From the NCBI GenBank assembly GCA_020852715.1, contig JADZAE010000073.1, positions 1 to 42,171 of the forward strand: 42,171 nt of DNA. Reading direction: 5' to 3'. This DNA is from Deltaproteobacteria bacterium. GTDB taxonomy: Bacteria; Bdellovibrionota_C; UBA2361; SZUA-149; JADZAE01. A program made the position numbers and the translations under genes. Every line of letters starts with the position of its first letter. Position 1 is the first letter of the stretch. Shown here piece after piece: positions 1-8,030 of this stretch. A model generated the notes under the pieces. It was given only the letters and a program-made list of their open reading frames with translations, was not told where the DNA came from and searched no databases.

Positions 1-221
1 CTTGAGCGTTTACGATTACCCCTCTGACTTACTACGTCCAGATTTGGTATTAGCTCTTGTCTTTCTTTGTATATCCATTGGTAGATGGATTCATGGCTCA
101 TTTTTTCGCCAGGGTTAGATATCTTATCTCTCCCTGCTATTAGCTCTGGACTAGCTTTACTTAAATGAGATTCAACATATTTTTGGCGCTCTTCGAGCGT
201 AAATTCTTTTCTTTTTTTCAT
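1..221 (-). pseudogene. IS30-like transposase, 5' part, cut by window edge and probably internally deleted
   Basis: The minus strand from an ATG at 221 stays open to the window edge (73 codons). It contains an IS30-type segment: SPELIAGR followed by MSHESIYQWIYKER, matching the conserved 'iSheTIYrwIy' block that precedes the DDE domain. The first residues (FTLEER) resemble the beginning of the usual N-terminal helix-turn-helix, but the approximately 100 residues that normally separate that start from the YVES..SPELIAGR segment are absent. This suggests an in-frame internal deletion or a remnant. An in-frame TAA lies two codons upstream of the ATG, so the ORF does not extend further. The catalytic domain would lie outside the window. 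Family assignment is fairly sure; the deletion is an inference. Confidence 0.6.
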
Positions 222-242
222 CGCCGCTTAGATTCTTCTTTG

Positions 243-259
243 TTTCTAAGGGGATAATC
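243..259. repeat. Probable IS end (terminal inverted repeat motif)
   Basis: TTTCTAAGGGGATAATC lies 22 bp upstream of the transposase start, where an IS30 terminal repeat is expected. The same 17-mer with one mismatch (A to T) recurs at 42047-42063 in the same orientation, and a shorter relative (AAGGGGATAA) lies at about 41977. Calling it an IS end rests on its position next to the transposase; the element boundary and target duplication are not visible. Confidence 0.4.
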
Positions 260-350
260 TTTTCTGGAAGGTATCTACGCCGCCGCAACACTGAGAAAAA
301 GAAATTGCCATCTCCCCGATAAGTTTCTCTACAGCCTGCTTTAGATTTTT

Positions 351-368
351 TGCTGAGCGTTCAGCGAA
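351..368. repeat. Partial copy of a dispersed 3'-end repeat
   Basis: TGCTGAGCGTTCAGCGAA differs by one inserted base from TGCTGAGCGTTAGCGAA at 4181-4197, the start of the longer repeat found there and at 24253. This copy abuts the stop codon of the glycosyltransferase gene at 369, so like the other copies it sits at a gene 3' end. Confidence 0.4.
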
Positions 369-1058
369 TCAATAACGAATAGCAATCAAACGAATCAAAC
401 TTCGCAAATAAGCAAGGGCAAAACTTGCTAACTTTACATGCGAAGCTCCCTTATGCCTTTGCGCATAATCGATGGGAATCTCCGTCACCACAGCATTAGC
501 TTTAATCATCTTCACCAATAGCTCAATGAGCACGTCATAGTGCCGCCCATCAAGACTGATTTTTTTCACCATGCTTGCGCGATAACCTCTTAGTCCGCTA
601 GACACATCGCGTACGGGCAGAGAAAGCACTGTGGAGAAAACAATACTTAGCAACCTGCTTAATACTTGCCGCGATAACGGCATGTCGGCTTTCCCACCAA
701 CAATATAGCGGCTACCAATAATCAGATCATAAGTTTTCCCGCTCTCAATCAAATCAATAATCGCTGCGATAAAATTCGGTGGATGAGATAAATCGGCGTC
801 AATGGCAATAATCCACTCACCGCGACAATAAGACAAGCCTTCGGCGAACGCTTTGGCATATCCCGGTGCTGTCTGCAAACAAACCTCAGCACCATTGTCT
901 TTCGCTACGGCCAAAGATAAATCCTTGCTCTGCCCGTCAATAACCACCAGTTCATATGGATCAGCGCGGGTTTGCATAATACGATTGACTTCCGGCAAAA
1001 GGATTTTTAGATTTTCCTCCTCATCCTTAGCCAGTATTAAAATTGAATATTTATACAT
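369..1058 (-). CDS. Family 2 glycosyltransferase, polyprenol-phosphate sugar transferase type
   Basis: 229 residues. GT-A fold of the DPM1/polyprenol-phosphate mannosyltransferase group: N-terminal nucleotide-binding start (ILILAKDEEENL, residues 7-18), DGQSKD at 41-46, metal-binding DAD at 87-89 in AIDADLSHPP, then GSRYIVGGKADMPLSRQVLSR, the usual acceptor-side block with a conserved R..SR. There is no C-terminal membrane anchor, as in soluble DPM1-type enzymes. Such enzymes move a sugar from NDP-sugar to a polyprenyl phosphate at the cytoplasmic face, making donors for GT39/GT83 membrane transferases; one of these is encoded divergently at 1266. The start has a good ribosome site (GAGGGG) two bases before ATG. 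The exact sugar cannot be read from the sequence. Confidence 0.85.
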   Translation of the reverse strand: MYKYSILILAKDEEENLKILLPEVNRIMQTRADPYELVVIDGQSKDLSLAVAKDNGAEVCLQTAPGYAKAFAEGLSYCRGEWIIAIDADLSHPPNFIAAIIDLIESGKTYDLIIGSRYIVGGKADMPLSRQVLSRLLSIVFSTVLSLPVRDVSSGLRGYRASMVKKISLDGRHYDVLIELLVKMIKANAVVTEIPIDYAQRHKGASHVKLASFALAYLRSLIRLIAIRY

Positions 1059-1265
1059 TACCCCTCATTGCTACGCCTTTTGACTAGAACCGAGCGAAAT
1101 TTTCCGATAAATCAATACTAGGCAAAATCTGCGCACATATAACACTCACACCGGCGCACTGCCAGCGGTTTTTAAGTTGCCAAATAGGCCACAGCGGGCG
1201 TAAAAGTTGCCAGTATTTAAACTGTTTATTTTGCCAAGCGATAGTCAGACTCCCACTGTGTAATT
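1059..1265. other. Divergent intergenic region, no gene seen
   Basis: 207 bp between the divergently transcribed glycosyltransferase genes. It should carry promoters for both directions, but no convincing -35/-10 pair or operator could be picked out by eye. Confidence 0.4.
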
Positions 1266-2606
1266 ATGATCAAATCTCGCTTACTCCTTTGTTTAGATAT
1301 CCTTTATCTACTCCTGTTAGCCGGATACATTTTTGCCGGCATGATGCTCGCAACCTTTCACGGCGATGAAGCCATGCATATCTACATGAGTAAAGATTTT
1401 ACCACTGCCTTCATTGAAAAAGATCCCTTGAGCCTGATGACAGAGCCTCCCTACGTTTACGATTCCGACAGAAAACAACGCATCATGAACGGCTCAGTTA
1501 CATTATACTCAATTGGACTCATTGCCTATTTCATGGAACTGACGATAAAAGACTTGCCGCGAGCTCCCGGGTGGAATTGGGCTTTGCGTTACCAGCCCAA
1601 CGTCGATGCCGGACATTTACCTTCGAGCAAATTACTTGTGATCGGTAGAATTCCTTCCACGTTTTACTTAGCCCTAAGCGCCATTGTGCTTTTTCTGATT
1701 GGTAAGCAATTGACTGGCCGATTTCTGGCCTATTCGGCAAGCTTACTTTTTGTGCTCAATCCGATCATCTTACTGAACGGACGGCGGGCCATGACTGAAG
1801 GCGCCAATCTTTGCTTCGGGTTATTAATTATTCTCCTCGCCATAATCATCGCAAAAAAACAACAACTAAAAGAGCCGATACTAAAGCGTTGGTGGCTAGC
1901 CTTTATCTTGGTCGGTGCGCTAGCTTTAGCCAGCAAGCACACTGCCGTGATTTTTATTATCGCCGCACTTTTTTGGATATTTGTGGCTGATTTACTAAGC
2001 CTACCCTGGCGTAGGCTATTTATAAGTTCGGCTAAACTAGCCGGCTGCGGTTTAGCCATACTCTTACTTTTTATTATCTTCTCCCCGGCCCTATGGAACA
2101 ATCCGCCAGAAAGGATTTTGAACTTAATCAGCACTCGCCAACAAATGGTAGCCTCGCAAGTTCAGCAGCAGGCCAAAGCTGGCATAAACAGCGCCGCGAA
2201 TCGGCTGGAAAATATTTTCAAGCAACCTTATATTGCAGAAGCAATTCATTTTGAAGTCCCTCATTACGGCGCCAATGAAACAATAATCTGGCAGATTAAA
2301 AATTACCTCGCCTCACCCTATTGCGGCGTCCAATGGGGAACGGGCATGGGGTATCCGCTAACCGCGCTGGCGATAATCGGACTCTTTGTGTTATTTCTGC
2401 CGCGCTTTCGGCCGGAGAATTTAAGCCGGCTTAATGTTTATGGATTGCTAGGCTGGTTAGGTCCCACCGGTTTAGTTTTACTGTTCACGCCGCTGACTTG
2501 GCAGAGATATTATATGATACTTATTCCACCAACCGTTTTACTTACCGGCATCGGATTGATTGCTGTCAGTAAACTCCTCTTGGGCCTAATGGTTAGGGGG
2601 TGTTAG
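1266..2606 (+). CDS. Membrane glycosyltransferase, GT39/ArnT-like (PMT superfamily)
   Basis: 446 residues with an N-terminal membrane segment (about residues 5-28), a large first periplasmic loop and about eight further hydrophobic spans. The acidic motif after the first span (FHGDEAMHIY, about residues 36-45) is the hallmark of GT-C enzymes that use polyprenyl-phosphate sugars, and RRAMTEGANL near residue 175 resembles the conserved second luminal loop. Predicted role: transfer of a lipid-linked sugar to a periplasmic acceptor (lipid, glycan or protein). It is co-oriented with the radical SAM gene 9 bp downstream and divergent from a polyprenol-phosphate glycosyltransferase that could supply its donor. 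No clear ribosome site precedes ATG 1266. Acceptor unknown. Confidence 0.75.
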   Translation: MIKSRLLLCLDILYLLLLAGYIFAGMMLATFHGDEAMHIYMSKDFTTAFIEKDPLSLMTEPPYVYDSDRKQRIMNGSVTLYSIGLIAYFMELTIKDLPRAPGWNWALRYQPNVDAGHLPSSKLLVIGRIPSTFYLALSAIVLFLIGKQLTGRFLAYSASLLFVLNPIILLNGRRAMTEGANLCFGLLIILLAIIIAKKQQLKEPILKRWWLAFILVGALALASKHTAVIFIIAALFWIFVADLLSLPWRRLFISSAKLAGCGLAILLLFIIFSPALWNNPPERILNLISTRQQMVASQVQQQAKAGINSAANRLENIFKQPYIAEAIHFEVPHYGANETIIWQIKNYLASPYCGVQWGTGMGYPLTALAIIGLFVLFLPRFRPENLSRLNVYGLLGWLGPTGLVLLFTPLTWQRYYMILIPPTVLLTGIGLIAVSKLLLGLMVRGC

Positions 2607-2615
2607 ATAATCTTT

Positions 2616-4061
2616 ATGCGGCAACCGAAATTCACATTTATTAACTTACCGCTTCCCGACGCCGAACAAGCCGGCTCACTAAAAGATATCGCCAATGTGC
2701 TACCTCCATTAGGAATAGGCTATATCGCCGCCGTGCTGGAACAAAATAAATTCACAGTCTCAATTATCGATGCCCGCGCCACCGAGTTAAGTCTGTCACA
2801 AGTTGAGGAGATTGTTAGCAGTTCGTGGCCTGACATAATTGGCGTAACCGCAACAGTGTTAGATATCAATAGGGCGCTGGAATTTGGAACAGCGATCAAG
2901 AAGCGCTTTGCGCATACCATTCTTCTCCTAGGCGGCCCTCATTTAACTTCTTTACCCAAAGAGACACTGGAGCAAAGCTGCTATGACATCGGCGTTATCG
3001 GCGAAGGGGAATTTACCATGCTGGAGCTAGCGCAAGCCTGGACGCAAGCTGCTGACCAAAATGATTTTTGGCTGCGCTTAAAAAGCATCGGTGGCCTCGT
3101 CTTTAAGCACAACGGGGAAATTATCGCGACCCCGGGACGAGGATATATTCAAGACTTAGACGCACTGCCTTTTCCGGCACGCCATCTTTATCCGCCATTA
3201 TCAACTTATCGCCCCGTTCCCGGATCTTACATGCAGCTGCCCATGGCTCATGTCATTTCCAGTCGCGGCTGCCCTTATCAGTGTATTTACTGCGACCGGT
3301 CTATATTCGGACAGAAATTTCGTTCGCGCTCACCTAAAAACGTTGTCGACGAAATAGAAGAATTGGTTAAATTACATCACGCCAAAGAAATTAAGTTTTT
3401 TGACGATACTTTCACCCTCGATAAAAAACGCGTCTACGGCATTATCGATGAATTAAAGGCTCGCAACCTAAAAATAAAATGGTCCTGTTTAACCAGAGTA
3501 AACTGCGTAGACCTGCCACTACTTACCGCCATGAAAGAATCAGGCTGCTGGCAATTACTCTACGGACTAGAATCCGGCGATCAGCGCATGTTGAACATCA
3601 TGAAAAAAGGCTCTACCGTCGAGCAAAACCGTAACGCTGTATTCTGGGCCAAACAAGTCGGCATGCGCGTGCGCGCCTTCTTTGTCTTAGGCATGCCCGG
3701 TGAAAGTAAAGAGAGCCTGCAAACCACAGTTGAATTTGCCAAGTCCCTACCTTTAGACTTTGTTAATTTTTATTCAGTAACGCTCTATCCCGGCAATGAG
3801 CTTTATGACATGGCCAAACAAGAAGGCAAATTAAGACATTCGGATTTTGCTCATTACAACCCGCTCATCGACGTGCACAAAACCCAGCTCGCCTATGTGC
3901 CTGACGAATTTAGCGAGGAAGAACTAAAGCGCCTGGTAGCCAAAGCGCATAAACAATTTTATCTCCGCCCCACTTACATCGCCCGCCAAATCTGCACCGT
4001 CCGCTCACTGAGCGACGTTCTCGGCTACTGGCGTGGCTTCAAAGCCATTGTTAATCTTTGA
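2616..4061 (+). CDS. B12-binding-domain radical SAM protein (class B methylase/cyclase-like, BchE/HpnJ group)
   Basis: 481 residues. An N-terminal cobalamin-binding Rossmann domain (about 1-150: PPLGIGYIAAVLEQ, then IIGVTATVLD and LLLGGPHLTSLP) is followed by a radical SAM core. The cluster motif is C219-x3-C223-x2-C226 (GCPYQCIYCDRSIFG) in the CxxxCxxC order that binds [4Fe-4S]. The typical 'fffDDtFtld' (KFFDDTFTL) and GLESGDQRML segments follow. Members of this family methylate or rearrange unactivated carbons in lipids, cofactors and antibiotics. The gene follows a GT39-like transferase by 9 bp, so it may modify the same glycan or lipid, but the substrate is not readable. ATG 2616 lies 12 bp after a GGGGGTG stretch, a rather distant ribosome site. 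Confidence 0.82.
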   Translation: MRQPKFTFINLPLPDAEQAGSLKDIANVLPPLGIGYIAAVLEQNKFTVSIIDARATELSLSQVEEIVSSSWPDIIGVTATVLDINRALEFGTAIKKRFAHTILLLGGPHLTSLPKETLEQSCYDIGVIGEGEFTMLELAQAWTQAADQNDFWLRLKSIGGLVFKHNGEIIATPGRGYIQDLDALPFPARHLYPPLSTYRPVPGSYMQLPMAHVISSRGCPYQCIYCDRSIFGQKFRSRSPKNVVDEIEELVKLHHAKEIKFFDDTFTLDKKRVYGIIDELKARNLKIKWSCLTRVNCVDLPLLTAMKESGCWQLLYGLESGDQRMLNIMKKGSTVEQNRNAVFWAKQVGMRVRAFFVLGMPGESKESLQTTVEFAKSLPLDFVNFYSVTLYPGNELYDMAKQEGKLRHSDFAHYNPLIDVHKTQLAYVPDEFSEEELKRLVAKAHKQFYLRPTYIARQICTVRSLSDVLGYWRGFKAIVNL

Positions 4062-4180
4062 ACAACAACTTACCCTAAATAATACTCGCACCCAAAACAT
4101 CTCGGACGCAAACAACCTCCACGGCCACGCCGCCACAGGAGCAAACAATTCCACCGACGCTTGTGGAGCGCGCACACATG

Positions 4181-4361
4181 TGCTGAGCGTTAGCGAACAA
4201 CTGGGTCGCCGGCGCCCCACATGCACGCGGCGCTTGGCGACTTCGCCGCTCACCATCGCCGGCACCCCTAGCTTCGGCGGGTTAGATCTTCCGGCCTTCA
4301 GCCTCCAGATCATGCCCCGCGTTCCAAGGCGCCCACTACATTTTCTTACGCCGATGGCGCT
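4181..4361. repeat. Dispersed 3'-end repeat, copy A
   Basis: Non-coding stretch after the radical SAM gene, much richer in G+C than its surroundings. It shares blocks with copy B at 24253-24374: AGCGAACAACTGGGTCGCC (4192-4210, identical 19 of 19), TCCAAGGCGCCC (4323-4334, identical) and TTACGCCGATGGCGCT (4346-4361, 15 of 16). The distance between the last two blocks is 23 bp in both copies, while the middle differs in length (131 versus 83 bp). ORFs on both strands here look like repeat translation, not genes. Confidence 0.65.
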
Positions 4362-4423
4362 GACGCGCGCACGTTGTTTCTTATTGTTCAACAACGCCCG
4401 CACTCAAAATCGGAATCCAGAAT

Positions 4424-4473
4424 AAAAAAAGCCTCCGGTGAGAGAGCTAGCCCTGCTCTTCTCTCCAGAGGCT
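4424..4473 (-). terminator. Rho-independent terminator of the flagellar operon
   Basis: On the minus strand AGCCTCTGGAGAGAAGAGC pairs with GCTCTCTCACCGGAGGCT across a short loop, followed by a run of seven T. It lies just beyond the motE-like stop at 4494 and closes the minus-strand flagellar block. Confidence 0.9.
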
Positions 4474-4493
4474 GGGGAATGGAAAAGAGACCT

Positions 4494-5426
4494 TTAAATC
4501 TGGCTGCGATCAGTGAGACTTTTAGTCAATTCGATCGCGCGGTCGCTGGGCATTTCACTGAGGATTTGTCCCATGCGTTTACCAGTCATGCGTTGTAACA
4601 GGCTAAGAGCGGTGGCGTTATCAAGCTTGGCGATAAGGGGAGCTGCTTGATTGGGGGCCATAGAACCATAAACTTCAGCTAATTGCTCAAGGCGTGTTTC
4701 ATGCTTTTGATCTTTTTCGGTGCGATAAGAGGCGAGTTTGGCGGTTAGGCCTTTAAGATCAGCCATTTTTTCGGAGATAGCCTGCTCTTGGGCACGTAAA
4801 TCTTTTTCTTTTTTGTCAAGGACCTGCTCGCGCTCGGCTAACTCGACGCGCCGAGAATCAAGAAATTTCACGAGCTCTTGGTCGTCGGTTATTTCTTTAG
4901 CTAAGGGGGCAGCTTTAATCGCCGAGGCTTTAGAACTAAGTGCTGAGTAAGATTCATCTGATTTAGAATCTTGTTTAGGGACAGAAGCGTTAACAATGCC
5001 GGAAGAGAATAATATCTTAATTACGCCAACGGCGAGTAAGAGATAAAGGAGATAAACTTGCTTGGAGTGAGAAGTACCCTGTCCGGAGAATGGAGATTTA
5101 ATTTTGGGCATGGAGAGCGGTAGGCGAGCAGCTTGCTTTTGGCCACGAATGGTGCTTAATTGTTCTTCGAGTTTTTTAAGACGTAATTGACGAATATTGG
5201 CGTCGGTGTCCGCATACATTTGCCCGACTTCGTCAGCGCCTAAGGCTGAGGATAGAGAAGAGTTGCTGACGTTACTTTTGGTAGCTAGGCGCGGCTTGGG
5301 TGCTTTAGTTTTCTCTGCCTCGCGGCGCTTGATTTCATTACCGATGATTTCTGCCATATCTGCCCTTTGTTTTTCTGTCATGCGTGCTTTGATCTGTTCT
5401 AAATTTTCGTCTGTTTTTGCAGCCAT
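4494..5426 (-). CDS. MotE-like flagellar membrane protein (MgtE-N-type C-terminal domain)
   Basis: 310 residues. A charged, helical N-terminal part (1-120) precedes one membrane span (about 124-145, VYLLYLLLAVGVIKILF). A long coiled coil follows (about 185-255; repeated EREQVLDKKEKDLRAQEQ-type heptads), then a C-terminal MgtE_N-like domain (YGSMAPNQAAPLIAKLDN..ALSLLQRM..RMGQILSEM). MotE/FlbB-type proteins chaperone the stator protein MotC/MotB or connect stator and export gate. This is consistent with its place as the last gene of the fli operon, directly after fliJ with no gap. The 120-residue N-terminal extension before the span is longer than in usual MotE proteins, where the span lies near the N terminus. 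Role inferred from domain order and context. Confidence 0.7.
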   Translation of the reverse strand: MAAKTDENLEQIKARMTEKQRADMAEIIGNEIKRREAEKTKAPKPRLATKSNVSNSSLSSALGADEVGQMYADTDANIRQLRLKKLEEQLSTIRGQKQAARLPLSMPKIKSPFSGQGTSHSKQVYLLYLLLAVGVIKILFSSGIVNASVPKQDSKSDESYSALSSKASAIKAAPLAKEITDDQELVKFLDSRRVELAEREQVLDKKEKDLRAQEQAISEKMADLKGLTAKLASYRTEKDQKHETRLEQLAEVYGSMAPNQAAPLIAKLDNATALSLLQRMTGKRMGQILSEMPSDRAIELTKSLTDRSQI

Positions 5427-5885
5427 TTAGTTTTTCCCTCCCCCGGTTAGCGTTTTATTCATTAAGCGATGGCGTTGTGTGGTTAGATCATTCATGTCTT
5501 TTCTTTCCACGCGCCGCGTTTCCTCACGATACGCTTCAAATTTTTTCTTTTTCAGCTTCTCTAAAACAGCGCTCTCTTTTGCTTTTTCTATGTAGTTGAT
5601 ACGTGCCTCTTCTACTGCCTCAGTCGCCTGAGCGACCAACTCGCGCTGCGCAACCAGCTTTTCCTGTAAGTACTCCAAATAGCCTTCCACTAAAGAAAAT
5701 TCCGCCATCGTCATGTTCGCCTGGGAATTTATTTCAGTGCTATCTTGAGCCTTTACTATTTGCTTAAGCTCGTCTTCCAGTTCTCGCAGACGCATGTTTC
5801 GCTGCGCTAACTCTCGCTCGCTCTCTTTTTTGAGAGTGAGGCGATAGTCGAGAACTTTATTTAGCCGAAAATTAAATTTCTTCAT
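5427..5885 (-). CDS. fliJ: Flagellar export protein FliJ
   Basis: 152 residues, almost wholly predicted helical coiled coil. It starts KKFNFRLNKVLDYRLTLKKESERELA, which matches the FliJ N-terminal pattern (F.L..vLd.R...e..a...la). FliJ is the cytoplasmic stalk of the flagellar type III ATPase FliI: it fits into the hexamer and couples it to FlhA. The gene begins 9 bp after the fliI stop, and its stop directly precedes the motE-like start codon. The weak sequence conservation typical of FliJ is compensated here by length and position. Confidence 0.85.
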   Translation of the reverse strand: MKKFNFRLNKVLDYRLTLKKESERELAQRNMRLRELEDELKQIVKAQDSTEINSQANMTMAEFSLVEGYLEYLQEKLVAQRELVAQATEAVEEARINYIEKAKESAVLEKLKKKKFEAYREETRRVERKDMNDLTTQRHRLMNKTLTGGGKN

Positions 5886-5894
5886 GGCTTAAAG

Positions 5895-7259
5895 CTAATA
5901 CATGGCTTCCGGTCGCCGATAGGCTGTTACCTTCTCTGCAACCTCAACACGCTTATTAAAAACGCTAGCTAGGGTAGCATCGGAGACGTCTACGCCAACA
6001 CCTTCTTCGGGCCGCTGCTTAAGAAAACGCAGCAGATCGTCAATGTGGGCGACAGCATAATCAACTTTGGGGTTTTGCCCTTGTTTATATGCGCCAATGG
6101 TAATTAAATCCTCAGCTTCTAGATAGTCAGCTAGCACTTTTCGTGCCTCCTGAGCTAAGAGCAGCTTCTCGCGAGGAACAATATCGCTCATCACCCTGGA
6201 AACACTCTGTAAAACATCAATGGCGGGATACTGGCCACGGCCGGCTAAAGCGCGGCTTAAAATGATGTGACCGTCAAGAATTCCACGCACCGCGTCAGCG
6301 ATCGGTTCATTCATATCATCGCCTTCAACAAGGACGGTGTAAAAACCAGTAATGGCACCGGCGCCTTCTTTGCGTCCTGCCCTTTCCATAAGTTTAGGCA
6401 GTAGAGCAAAAACAGATGGGGTATAACCATTAGTGCTTGGTGGCTCACCAATAGCTAAACCGATCTCACGTTGGGCCATACAAAAGCGCGTAATAGAATC
6501 AAGCATGAAGCATACATCATGGCCTTGATCACGAAAATATTCGGCAATGGCGGTAGCGACAAAAGCACAACGAATGCGCAAAAGGGCTGATGCGTCACTG
6601 GTGGCAACGACGATGACACTACGCGCCATTCCTTCGGGGCCTAAGTCGCGCTCGATAAACTCGCGTACTTCACGACCGCGCTCACCAACTAAGGCGATGA
6701 CATTCACCGAGCTGCGCGAGTGTCTAGCCAACATTCCTAAAAAGGTAGATTTGCCTACACCCGAGCCGGCCATGACAGCCATTCTCTGACCGCGACCGAT
6801 AGTTAAAAGACTGTTAACAGCCCGGATGCCGACGTCGAAAGTATCATTGATCCGATCGCGTTTTAAAGGTGAAGGCGGGCGCTGATAAATGGGAACTTCT
6901 TCGCCTTCCGTAATTTGCGGACGATTATCTAAGGGCACACCCATCGGGTCGATAACACGACCGAGAAGGTTTTGACTAACTAAGACTTTGCTTGTTTCGC
7001 CGTGTGAAATAATACTGGCACCGGGGGCAATTCCGTAGAGTTCATCAAAAGGCATGAGTAAGACTTTGTCTCGTTTGAAGCCGACAACCTGCGCTTCCAC
7101 ACGGGCCGACCCCTGAACGATAGTGCAAGTTGTGCCCACGCCAACGGCCGGTCCGCTGCCTTCGACAATCAGGCCGGTAACATCAGTGACCAGGCCTCTA
7201 GCCACAATGGGAGATGTTCTGTCTAAGACCCCTTGCGCACGTTCCCAAATATTACTCAT
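5895..7259 (-). CDS. fliI: Flagellum-specific ATPase FliI
   Basis: 454 residues, full length. The Walker A is AGSGVGKST (164-172), followed by ALVGERGREVREFIERDLG, MLDSITRFCMAQREIGLAIGEPP (Walker B region) and the C-terminal export-ATPase part. F1-beta-like type III secretion ATPase that unfolds and feeds rod, hook and filament subunits into the export gate with FliH and FliJ. Its ATG overlaps the fliH stop by four bases (ATGA), indicating translational coupling. Confidence 0.97.
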   Translation of the reverse strand: MSNIWERAQGVLDRTSPIVARGLVTDVTGLIVEGSGPAVGVGTTCTIVQGSARVEAQVVGFKRDKVLLMPFDELYGIAPGASIISHGETSKVLVSQNLLGRVIDPMGVPLDNRPQITEGEEVPIYQRPPSPLKRDRINDTFDVGIRAVNSLLTIGRGQRMAVMAGSGVGKSTFLGMLARHSRSSVNVIALVGERGREVREFIERDLGPEGMARSVIVVATSDASALLRIRCAFVATAIAEYFRDQGHDVCFMLDSITRFCMAQREIGLAIGEPPSTNGYTPSVFALLPKLMERAGRKEGAGAITGFYTVLVEGDDMNEPIADAVRGILDGHIILSRALAGRGQYPAIDVLQSVSRVMSDIVPREKLLLAQEARKVLADYLEAEDLITIGAYKQGQNPKVDYAVAHIDDLLRFLKQRPEEGVGVDVSDATLASVFNKRVEVAEKVTAYRRPEAMY

Positions 7260-8008
7260 CGGTAAACCTCGGCCAGCTGTTCAGCAACCTGTTCCCACAT
7301 TACGTCCAGCTGTAAATCAACTTCGCCAAAATCAGTGTTGACGATGCAGCCGGATTTGACCATGTCATCAGCTAAATATTCGATACCCAGCTCCTCGGCA
7401 GTGAGCTCCACCGGCAGACCAATGACTTTGATAAACTCGTAATCATCTCGGGAGACGCGAATACTCAAAGGTTTAGCCGCACCTAGCGACTGCAGAGCCA
7501 AGCGGATGACCTCGATAATATAATCAGGTTTAACTTGTGCGGTAGTTGCTAATATTTTTCTAGAAATTTGCAGCGCCAGCTTGGCAGACTCTTTCTCCAC
7601 CTGTGCATAAAATGCGGCCATTTGCTGGGCGACACCTGTGGTTAGCGCGGCTAGCTGGTCTTTTATCTCTTGGATCTGTTGCTGATGGCGGGCTTGCTCT
7701 TCTTGCTTACCCTGCTCTAGCCCTTCGGCTTTACCTTGATTATAACGTTCTTCCAGCTGGGCCTTAATTTTAGCCTGTTCAATTGCCGGATCAACCTCGA
7801 CTTTTTCTTCTTCTTTTTTATAAGGATTCTTTCTTTCTTTTTTACTATCAAAGGACTCAAACATCTGATCCTCGGCATAAGCGCCCGACTCCAGGATCTC
7901 GATATCTAAAAGTTGAAACCCGGCGGAGCTATTGTCGTTTGATAAACGCTCCCAGGAAGTTTGCTTATAGACAGGTTTGGTATAATTTCTAAGTGTGCTT
8001 GATAACAT
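7256..8008 (-). CDS. fliH: Flagellar export stator FliH
   Basis: 250 residues. A variable N-terminal region with a basic/acidic low-complexity stretch (SKKERKNPYKKEEEKVEVDP) is followed by a Q/E-rich coiled coil (about 85-125: ERYNQGKAEGLEQGKQEEQ). The C-terminal domain resembles the V-ATPase E subunit (LALQISRKIL, then SIRVSRDDYEFI and GCIVNTDFGEVDLQLD). FliH binds the FliI N terminus and docks the ATPase at the C-ring. Good ribosome site (GAGGGG) before ATG 8008. It overlaps fliI by four bases. Confidence 0.93.
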   Translation of the reverse strand: MLSSTLRNYTKPVYKQTSWERLSNDNSSAGFQLLDIEILESGAYAEDQMFESFDSKKERKNPYKKEEEKVEVDPAIEQAKIKAQLEERYNQGKAEGLEQGKQEEQARHQQQIQEIKDQLAALTTGVAQQMAAFYAQVEKESAKLALQISRKILATTAQVKPDYIIEVIRLALQSLGAAKPLSIRVSRDDYEFIKVIGLPVELTAEELGIEYLADDMVKSGCIVNTDFGEVDLQLDVMWEQVAEQLAEVYR

Positions 8009-8030
8009 TCCATCCCCTCTTGTTCAGTTA

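Noticed and set aside
4005..4425. Two ORFs of 130-132 codons on opposite strands after the radical SAM gene
   Set aside because: They lie over the dispersed repeat, one overlaps the end of the radical SAM gene, composition is unlike real proteins and neither has a ribosome site.
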